Source: a virus
Length of the DNA stretch: 22,644 nt
Reading direction: 5' to 3' (one strand)
IMG/VR virus record: IMGVR_UViG_3300044825_000162
Coordinates: 1 to 22,644 of that record
Below the pieces are notes generated by a model. The model saw nothing but the letters and a program-made list of their open reading frames with translations, did no database searches and was not told where the DNA came from. Position numbers and translations under genes: made by a program. How positions within the stretch are numbered: position 1 is the stretch's first letter; every line of letters begins with the position of its first letter. Positions 12,669 through 20,500 of the stretch are shown here, in pieces.

Positions 12669-14320
12669 AGCGTGTTCTCCAAGCAGATGATTTTACTGGC
12701 GGGTTGAATCTTGAAGCCAATGTTTTTCAGTTGGCTAAGAATCAGTCGTCGGACATGTTGAATGTTGATGTTAACTCGCGTGGTGGCGTACAGCGTCGTT
12801 TGGGATGCGAGCGTCGTAACACTAGCGCTATTGGTAGTTTGTCTGCCGGTAACTTTAATGCTCAACGACTGTTTGGGTGGGATGCGGACCAGGGCCGCAA
12901 ATTGATGTTGGCCACAGATACTAAAGTATTCCATAGCACTACAGGAAACTTTACGGATTTGACTGTCACAAGTGACGCTATTTTGGGTTCGCAGTTTGCT
13001 GGATGGACTAAAGATTCTTCTAGCGATTTATATATTAATTTGGGTCATGGCTACAGTGGCGTCAAGTGGGATGGTACAACTAAGACTACTTTGACAACTA
13101 GTGCTACTGGTGCTTGGCAGAATGATTTGACGAATCCGAATGGTACGCATATGCCGCGTGCGAATCATATTACTGTCCACCAAGATAGGTTGTGGGTTGC
13201 TGATACTTATGAGAACTCGGTTCGTTATCCGAACCGTGTTCGCTTTAGTCATCCTTTGTTTCCTGAGTCTTGGCGCGAGGACGACTATATTGATGTTGTC
13301 GGTGGGGGTTCTGGTATTACTGGAATTGTTCCTATTGGCGGGCATCTTGTGGTATTTAAACCTCAGGCTGTTTATGCTATTCACGGCTATAGCGATGATA
13401 CTTTTCAATTAATTGAACTGACTCGTGTTGTCGGTGCCGTAAACGCTAGGGCTTGGGTTGCTACTGATTATGGTGTTTACTTTTTTTCGTATCCTGATGG
13501 CGTATATTTTTATGATGGCAAAGGTATTCGGGATGTGTTCCAGAATCTTAGACCAATTATTTATACTGCCGAAATTAACGAAACTGCTTTGGATGAAATG
13601 AGTATGGGTTACGCAAACAAGAAATTGTTTGTGTCTTTGCCAACCGGCCTAAGCAATACTGTTAATACTACTTACGATAATGCTGGTGTAACCTATGACC
13701 AGGATGACCGAAAGTATTCTGGCACTAGTCGTACCGCTAGGGCTACTGTTTCTTTTGTGTTTAATGAAACTGTTGGCAAGGCTGGGGCATGGACTGTTTA
13801 TCGCACTCATGATGACTATGCTTATCTTGCGGCAACTACTTATACGGACCCGAACGGCAAGACACATTTTGTTGCGGCTCATCCGCATCAGCCGTATGTA
13901 TTTAATTTCGATGTTCCGGATGTTTATACAGATAACATTACTGGAACAGCAACAGCATACGATTCATATTATTTGACTCCTTGGCTGGATGCCGGTAATT
14001 ATGTGACCAAGAAGTTTTGGCGGCGACCAGACTTTGTTGTTCGCAAAGAAAAAACTGCGGTAACATTAGGTGTTGCTGTTTACCATGATTGGGACAGCAT
14101 TCAAACAATCAAGTCGTTCTCGTTGTCCTCGCCTGCTGTTGACACAAGCACAATTTCTTATGAAGGTTGGAATGACCCTGAACTTGGGTCGTCATATCTT
14201 AAGGCTGATTCGTTGGGACTGGCAAGGGCAGTCCAACTTAAAATTTCGGATTCCTCTGGGAATCCGTGGTGCGTGAACTCTGTCGCTTACAAGTTCAACC
14301 CGAGAGGGGTTGAAGTCTGA
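12665..14320 (+). CDS. Tail nozzle-like (tail hub) protein
   Basis: 551 aa, beginning MKRVLQADDFTGGLNLEANV. The N-terminal region (FTGGLNLEANVFQLAKNQSSDMLNVDV, then GGVQRRLG) is the standard opening of podovirus nozzle/stabilisation proteins such as P22 gp10-like and T7 gp12-like tail-tube proteins. It is followed by beta-propeller-like strands: VHQDRLWVADT, RVRFSHPLFPESW, and IVPIGGHLVVFKPQAVYAIHG. The C-terminal part is a beta-sandwich (DAGNYVTKKFWRRPDFVV). It closes the tail channel and contacts the fibres. ATGA overlap with the adaptor gene indicates coupling. Codons are rich in T-ending forms, in contrast to the capsid gene. Confidence 0.82.
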   Translation: MKRVLQADDFTGGLNLEANVFQLAKNQSSDMLNVDVNSRGGVQRRLGCERRNTSAIGSLSAGNFNAQRLFGWDADQGRKLMLATDTKVFHSTTGNFTDLTVTSDAILGSQFAGWTKDSSSDLYINLGHGYSGVKWDGTTKTTLTTSATGAWQNDLTNPNGTHMPRANHITVHQDRLWVADTYENSVRYPNRVRFSHPLFPESWREDDYIDVVGGGSGITGIVPIGGHLVVFKPQAVYAIHGYSDDTFQLIELTRVVGAVNARAWVATDYGVYFFSYPDGVYFYDGKGIRDVFQNLRPIIYTAEINETALDEMSMGYANKKLFVSLPTGLSNTVNTTYDNAGVTYDQDDRKYSGTSRTARATVSFVFNETVGKAGAWTVYRTHDDYAYLAATTYTDPNGKTHFVAAHPHQPYVFNFDVPDVYTDNITGTATAYDSYYLTPWLDAGNYVTKKFWRRPDFVVRKEKTAVTLGVAVYHDWDSIQTIKSFSLSSPAVDTSTISYEGWNDPELGSSYLKADSLGLARAVQLKISDSSGNPWCVNSVAYKFNPRGVEV

Positions 14321-14709
14321 TGGCTATTGTTAAGCGCACTTGGACCGCCCCTCAGGTATATAACTTGGAGGGTCCTGATGCTGTTTCTTTGCGGACGGTG
14401 TTTGAGTCGTTGACCGAGTATTTGCGTGGACATATCGGGGTGTGGGGTACCGCCGAAGGAACAACTAGTGCTACTGGTCGGTTCACGGTTGTCCATAACG
14501 CCGGGTTTATTCCCACTAGTATTCTGGTAACCGAGGAGTATGTTGACTCGGCGGCTCACGATATGGGTCCATTCCATCTACATGATGCTGTTGGTATTAC
14601 GGAAACCTCGTTTGAAATCCATTTTCTAACTAAGTCTGGCCAGGACCGTGGGACCCATAATGTCAAGGTTAACTATTTGGTTTTGCCCCCTACTCGTATT
14701 AGGAACTGA
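14320..14709 (+). CDS. Small beta-rich virion protein (129 aa), unknown
   Basis: It overlaps the nozzle gene by one base (TGATG). The N-terminal half has a helix (AVSLRTVFESLTEYLRGH). The C-terminal half is beta-sandwich-like (GRFTVVHNAGFIPTSILVTEEY, then SFEIHFLTKSG and KVNYLVLPP), as seen in small tail-appendage domains. The position between nozzle and internal proteins suggests a virion component, perhaps a fibre attachment or nozzle cap. No named family recognised. Confidence 0.65.
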   Translation: MAIVKRTWTAPQVYNLEGPDAVSLRTVFESLTEYLRGHIGVWGTAEGTTSATGRFTVVHNAGFIPTSILVTEEYVDSAAHDMGPFHLHDAVGITETSFEIHFLTKSGQDRGTHNVKVNYLVLPPTRIRN

Positions 14710-14714
14710 ACGAA

Positions 14715-14719
14715 AAGGA
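14715..14719 (+). promoter_or_regulatory. Shine-Dalgarno for the gene at 14728
   Basis: AAGGA lies eight bases before the ATG at 14728 and five before an in-frame TTG at 14725. The ATG is the preferred start, though the spacing alone does not exclude the TTG. Confidence 0.45.
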
Positions 14720-14727
14720 TATAGTTG

Positions 14728-15162
14728 ATGAGCAGTTTCTACAATCCCAATTATGATTTAGAGGAGGCGGCGGCACGACGCCGCCGTGCTGTTTCGCGTA
14801 GAGGATACGAGTTCGATGTATCCGATATTGCTAGAACTTCTCAACAGCAGATTACTGATTTGAACCGCGAGTATGCTCGCGGTTTGGAACCTCGGGCTAC
14901 CGGGTTTTCTCGTCGCGGTTTGGGCCGGTCCGGTTTGTTCCGTCGCGCCATGTCTGATTATGCTTCCCAGCAACAGCGTGCTTTGGGTGATATTACTGCT
15001 GGCGTGACTCGCCGTATTGGTGGTTTGCAACTTCAGGAACAGCAGTCTCAGCAGGAACTTCAAGATACTTTGGATGCGATTGCGCGTGCCAAGGCACAAG
15101 AGATTTTTAGTTCGGCGGCCAACCTGAAGGCGTGGGCACCGTTGACCGGCTTGTATTCATAG
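14728..15162 (+). CDS. Probable internal virion protein A (144 aa)
   Basis: Arg/Gln-rich and almost all helical: AAARRRRAVSRRGYEFDVSD, TSQQQITDLNREYARGLEPR, then a long coiled-coil LQLQEQQSQQELQDTLDAIARAKA. A short Gly/Arg loop (GFSRRGLGRSGLF) separates the helices. Such proteins, placed after the nozzle gene, usually form the internal core ejected with DNA by podoviruses. The assignment rests on position and composition. It could also be an assembly chaperone. Confidence 0.65.
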   Translation: MSSFYNPNYDLEEAAARRRRAVSRRGYEFDVSDIARTSQQQITDLNREYARGLEPRATGFSRRGLGRSGLFRRAMSDYASQQQRALGDITAGVTRRIGGLQLQEQQSQQELQDTLDAIARAKAQEIFSSAANLKAWAPLTGLYS

Positions 15163-15171
15163 GAGATTATT

Positions 15172-16161
15172 ATGGCTGTTTCTAGAGGTACTGGCGTGTT
15201 CCGTCCTGATAGTGCGGAGCGTGCCGCGCAGGTTGCGGCACAGCGTCGTCAGGCTGGTGTTGTTAATGTCCCCACCTCCAGTGTTGCTGGTGGACGGTTG
15301 ATGCCTGCGACTCCTGCTCGTCCTGCTACTGGTCCCGCTTGGCGTGTTGGTGGGATTAATGAGATTGGTTCTGGCGGCTATGCTATTGGCGGTTTTCCCA
15401 AGGGAGATATTGGGTCTGAGGCTGAGGCTGCTTATAATGCGGCCACCCGTCCGACAACTAGTGTAACTGGTCCTCTGGGTGGAGGCGGGGGCGGTACCGG
15501 TGGTGCGGGTGGTACTGGTAGTGCTGGTAGCGGTGGCGGTATGGGTGGTGGTTTTGACCGTGGTCGTGGTTCCAGTATGCCTCAGCCTGGCACTAGTGCT
15601 TGGGATGAGTTGATGGCCGCATTGGACAAGTATGCGGCTGAGGCAGGTACCCAGATTCGTGGTGCTGGCGAGTCGTTGCGTTCTGCGTTGACATCACGGG
15701 ACCCTGAGGCGGCGTTCCAATGGAACCCCGCCAATGTTAATATTCCCGAGGCCACTTTGGCTAATTATGTCCAGGCTACTGGTGGTTCTCCTGCTGAAGT
15801 TGCGGCTACCCGTCAGTTGTCGCAAGATTTGTTGAACGCTTTCTTGGGTGATGTGGGCCAGGTCGCCCAGGGTTCTCAGACTGCTTCTCAGAACTGGCGT
15901 CAACGGCAGGTTGATGTTGCTTCTCAGTTGGAGGCCGATGCTTTGCGTCAGTTGGCTTTGAATCAGTTGGGTGCACGCTTCGGTATTTCGCAGGCCAAGA
16001 CGCAGGAACAACGGAATCTTGAGAATGATGCTTTGGCTTTGGCTCTCAAGTTTGCTGAAGCCCAGCGGCGTGGTAGCAATCTTAGTTTGACGCAACCTGC
16101 GTTGCCTTTCCAGACGGTCACATTGCCTGACGGCAGTATTGTCACTATTCCGAATCAGTAA
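15172..16161 (+). CDS. Probable internal virion protein B (329 aa)
   Basis: The N-terminal 100 residues are Ala/Arg/Pro-rich, then comes a polyglycine linker (about residues 103-127), then a helical C-terminal domain from about residue 140 (WDELMAALDKYAAEAGTQIRG, then RQRQVDVASQLEADALRQLALNQ). The layout resembles ejection proteins with a flexible linker. There are no lytic transglycosylase residues. The AGGAG for this gene overlaps the stop codon of the previous gene, so expression is linked. Confidence 0.65.
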   Translation: MAVSRGTGVFRPDSAERAAQVAAQRRQAGVVNVPTSSVAGGRLMPATPARPATGPAWRVGGINEIGSGGYAIGGFPKGDIGSEAEAAYNAATRPTTSVTGPLGGGGGGTGGAGGTGSAGSGGGMGGGFDRGRGSSMPQPGTSAWDELMAALDKYAAEAGTQIRGAGESLRSALTSRDPEAAFQWNPANVNIPEATLANYVQATGGSPAEVAATRQLSQDLLNAFLGDVGQVAQGSQTASQNWRQRQVDVASQLEADALRQLALNQLGARFGISQAKTQEQRNLENDALALALKFAEAQRRGSNLSLTQPALPFQTVTLPDGSIVTIPNQ

Positions 16162-16172
16162 GGAGAACTATT

Positions 16173-17489
16173 GTGAGTATGTCCGATAATGGTTTGGGTG
16201 ACATTGGCGCATTGTTGAGTTATATTGGCAGGCAGAATGCCGCATCTACACCAAACTTTGCGCCAGTTCGTCCTGGCATGACTAGTTCTTTAATTAGCGG
16301 TGCCTTTAGTCCTGAGACAATGTTTGCTAGCGGGTCCTTTAGTCCGCAAGCGCTTCAGGGTGCGATTGATTCCACCTATCAGCAGTTGCTGAATCAGTAT
16401 AATCAGGAACTGAGTAGGATTACTGCTGTTCCTTTTGAGGCAACATTCGGTTCTCTTAGTATCAATAGTGACCAGTTGTATGCTCCCGGTACTGAGATTG
16501 GCGAGTTGATGCGTGATGCCGTCAACAGTATTGCGCTTGGACAAGCCACAGCCGCTGACGCTCTCCAGGCTATTAATACTGGCATCTCTAACGGTTCTGT
16601 TCCTGCTGATGTTGCTAGTTATATCGGCAAGATTGGTGATGACCTCAAGCGTCTTGAAGAACGCGAGTTGCCCTCTTACCGTCAGGCTATTCAGAAGTAT
16701 CAGTATGATGCGCAACAGAAGTTGGCTAATGCTGGTTTGATGGAGCCGACCCGTCAGGATGCCAGAATGAAGGTGTATTCGGATTTGGGTGTTCCTCAGA
16801 TGGCTTTGTTGCCTGACCCGACTGAACAATTCCAGTTGGACCCCTATATGTTCCTGGACCCGAAGAAGGTATCACGCTATCAGGGGATGGCCGAAACTGG
16901 CACACAGCAGATGGCCGACATTGCGACACGCAATGCGGCTGATATCCAGCGTCGTGCCACTCAGGGTGAAGAAATTTCGATGCGCAACCGCAGGGATGTA
17001 GCATCGAATAAGGCGGTAACTGCCGCCGAAAGGGCGAAGCAAGAGTATTTGTCGAAGAACATCCCAAAGGATGACCGTGACCTGATTTCCAAGGGATTGG
17101 ATTTCCTTGGTGGCAACTTAAAGTTTGGTCTTGGCGATTTGTTTGGTGGAGATAAACGCAAGAAAGAATTGGAAAGAATTGGTGCCGAGGCGCAGAAGCG
17201 TTACGACATGGTTTACCAGCAAACCATGAACAAGGAAATGGGCAAGTATAAGCCCAAGACTGCTGAGCGTGTTGCTATGGAATCTATTTTGGCCACTCCT
17301 GATGGGCGCGAAGCGGTTAAGCAAAAGTTTGTGGGCGAAGCCGTTTTGCGTGTGATGGCTGGTGGCAATGCTCCGCGTGTTGCCAAGGCACAAACCTTCT
17401 TGGCTAATGCTGGTATCACACCCTATAGTCAGGCTATGAATCAGATTTTGTTGAACGCTCAAGCCGCTGGCACTAAACCCAGGAAGTAG
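16173..17489 (+). CDS. Probable internal virion protein C (438 aa)
   Basis: A GTG start with AGGAG seven bases upstream. The protein is helical, rich in Ala, Gln and Arg, with YQQLLNQYNQELSRITAVPFE and RDLISKGLDFLGGNLKFGLGDLFGGDKRKKELERIGAEAQKRY, an amphipathic segment followed by a basic helix. No enzymatic motif is visible. Position between other probable internal proteins and the giant ORF suggests part of the DNA-ejection apparatus. That is inference. Confidence 0.65.
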   Translation: MSMSDNGLGDIGALLSYIGRQNAASTPNFAPVRPGMTSSLISGAFSPETMFASGSFSPQALQGAIDSTYQQLLNQYNQELSRITAVPFEATFGSLSINSDQLYAPGTEIGELMRDAVNSIALGQATAADALQAINTGISNGSVPADVASYIGKIGDDLKRLEERELPSYRQAIQKYQYDAQQKLANAGLMEPTRQDARMKVYSDLGVPQMALLPDPTEQFQLDPYMFLDPKKVSRYQGMAETGTQQMADIATRNAADIQRRATQGEEISMRNRRDVASNKAVTAAERAKQEYLSKNIPKDDRDLISKGLDFLGGNLKFGLGDLFGGDKRKKELERIGAEAQKRYDMVYQQTMNKEMGKYKPKTAERVAMESILATPDGREAVKQKFVGEAVLRVMAGGNAPRVAKAQTFLANAGITPYSQAMNQILLNAQAAGTKPRK

Positions 17490-17503
17490 TAGAAAGAGTT
17501 TTA

Positions 17504-20500
17504 ATGGGCAAGTATTCTGACTTGTTTGCTAATGCGGCAGGTTCTGCCAGCACTAGTAGGATTGCGCCGGAGGCGGCTGAACTTGCTAGCGCAGTTCAAT
17601 CCGCACAATACCGTATCGGCTCCAGCCCTGCTGTAGCCAGTTCCGGCAAGTATGCTGATTTGTTCAGCAACATCCAGGGTATTGCGGCTGGTCAGAAGAA
17701 ACCATCTAGAGGTTTGTGGGGTGCTGTTGGTGGCGGACTAATGAAGGGATTGGAGGGGCTGGGTTATGTGCTTGGCACTCCTGTCCGCGCTACTGCTAGT
17801 GTCGCCAAGGAAATCACTGATGTTATTGAGGGTCGTGGTTTTTCTCCTAGCGATTTGGTTAAGCAGGTTGCGGATAAAAACTTTTATCCGTCAACACTAA
17901 TTAAAAAGACTGGCAACTCTTGGCTGGATTCCACGTTCGGCTTTGCGGCCGATGTGTTGGCTGACCCAACAACGTATGTGACGTTTGGTGCTAGCGCATG
18001 GGCTGGTAAGGCTGGGCGTTTGGCATTGGCCGCCAAGGCGGCCGAGGCCGCGAATATTGCCAAGGCTCCTGGTTTGGCTAATAAGTTGGATGAGATTGCT
18101 CGCCTGGGTGTCCACGCAGATTTAACGGATGCGGAGCGTGCGCTCCTTAACGCGCCCAAGGGAGTGTCATGGACCTTTGGCCCGTCGCGTGGACAGATTA
18201 TTGGCAAGGAGGGAACGGCTCTCCGCAGGGCGTCTGATGTGTTGTCGGAAACCGTGGGCAAGACGACAGCGCGTACTCGTGCCGCGATTGGCGACTTGCC
18301 GTTCTTGGAGCCGGTGCAGAAGGTGGTATTCAACAAGTCTATTCGTGATTCGGATTTGATTATGTTGGGCCGTCGCGGTGCGACTTACAAGCCACAGGAT
18401 ATTGTGGAGCGTTTGGCTGGTTATAGTTCTGCTCAGCGGGGCAAGGCTATGGGCCGAGCGTTTATTGCGAAGATTGGTTCCGAGAACCAGCAGTTGGCTA
18501 AGGAGATTTCAGAGTTTGAGCGTGCGACCGGCTTGCGTGTGTCGTCGTTTATTGAGGACCCGAATCTTCCTAGGCCACCGGAGGCTCAGGCTGTTCTCGC
18601 TAAGACGGAGGACTTTCTTGCTAGGGCCCGACAGGCGGCTAATGATACAACAGCAGAGTTCGCGGCTCGGCGTGGTGTGCGCACATATGACATTGGCCAT
18701 CAGGATAACTATGTGCCTCACACGTTGTCCGAGGACGCTAGGGCGTGGCTGGCTTCTAAGCGTTGGCGGGGTACGAAGTATGCGTCGTTTGTTCAGCAGG
18801 TGTTGGACCTGAGTCCTGACGAATTTATTAAGGGTCCTGCTGTTATGCGTGCCCGTAAATTGGGGCCAGGTAAGGTGTGGTTGGATGAGCAACTGGCGAC
18901 TGGTTCGATTGACGAAGTCAACCGAATCACTCAGCAGAAGTTGGGGTTCAAGTGGTTTGAGGATGATGGTGCCACCTATTTGAACTCGTATATCAACTCG
19001 TTGGGTTCGCAGATGAAGCGTGTCGGTTTTACCGACCGCCTGTTTGATTACGGCGTGGATGTTGTTAAGGCTATTGACTACAAGTTGATTCCCGACCAGG
19101 AGGTTGTGAAGTCGTGGCGTTCCGCTACGCGCGCATGGAATAGGATGTTGGGTGCGGTGACAGCCGAGAAGGGGAAGTTGGGTACCCAGGCCGCCAGCGT
19201 TCTCCGCAAGGGCGAGAACGTGGCGCGTCAGGTCATCCAGGATAATAATACTAAGTTGATTTTTTCTCAGGGTGAGATTGCCCGCATTCAACAGGAGTTG
19301 TCGCAGGCCCGGTATTTCTTGGATGTTGCGTCTGAGCGCGCATCCCAGCGCGGTGGCAACCTTCAGCAAACCTTTGAATCAACTGTCGCTCCGTTCCGGG
19401 CGCGCCTACAGGAGGTTGAACAGGCGTTGTCCACGAATGACCAGTTGGAGTTGGCGGCTGTCATGTATCTGGAGGAAACTCATGCAATGATGTTTCCAAA
19501 GATGAAGAATCGTCCTACCGACCCCCGTGTTATGGCGGAACAGATTCTGGCTAAGAACGAGTCACGCGCTACTGCTCGTGTGAAGGCTCTTGAAACTAGG
19601 ATTGCGAGACTTAAGCGTTCGTTGGGTGAAAGGGGCAAGACCGCTAAGGGCATCCGGAGAACGGAAGCAGAGATTGAAAACATTAAGGATGAGATTGCTA
19701 TTTATCAGTCTCAGATTGATAATGTCACCGAGGTAATCGGCAGGCAAACCGAAACCTTCCCTGATGGTTATTACGTTCTTGATGCCAATAAGGTTGATTG
19801 GATGTTGCAGACCGATAGAAGTGTAATTCCTTCTGTTGACTTTGACCCCGGTGACCCTGACGCGATTATCTTTAAAGCACCAGACCCCAAGTCGTGGGCA
19901 ATGATTGACCCCGCCGAAGATGTTGAATCAGCAAAGTATTTCTTTGATAACCTTGGTCGGGCTTTTCAAATGGAAATGGAAAGGTTCGGCCCGGAAGCCG
20001 CGGAGCAAGGCGCTTTGTTCGCTGGCGCGTGGAACGACCTTGTTTCTGGGCGTGGCTCAATTAACATGTGGAGCATGCAGAACCAGGAACTTGAATTCTT
20101 GTTCCAGTATGCCGAACAGTATAAGAAATATTTGGATGACGTTCTACAGAACGGGCCGGACGACTTCTTTGAAGAACAGTTCAAAGTGTTTTCTATTCTT
20201 GCTACTGAAAACATGGCTTCGTTTTTTGCTAAAGCACAGAACGAGGGATTGAATCTATCTGATTTTGCCGACGACCCCGCAGGTGTCGTCCGCCAGATTT
20301 TTGTGAACATCTCAGAAATTGCCACAAGGAAAGGCGACTTTGCCCCGGCAGGTAACAAGGGTATTGCTGGAATCTATTTGCCAGAAGAACTGTATGAGTT
20401 CATGGACACAAACTACTACAGGGCGGCCAATGTTGGAAACGAACCGCCGTTTGAAAGTGCACAGGAACTTTTAACTGGAGTAGATAAACAGACTGCGCCC

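Noticed and set aside
17486-17493. TAGTAG before the giant ORF as another copy of the shared element
   Set aside because: It is a double stop codon of the previous gene, and the GAACG half is missing.
18509-19369. 286-aa minus-strand ORF (also 233 aa at 20617-21318)
   Set aside because: Both lie opposite the continuous giant plus-strand ORF and look like codon shadows with no recognisable motifs.
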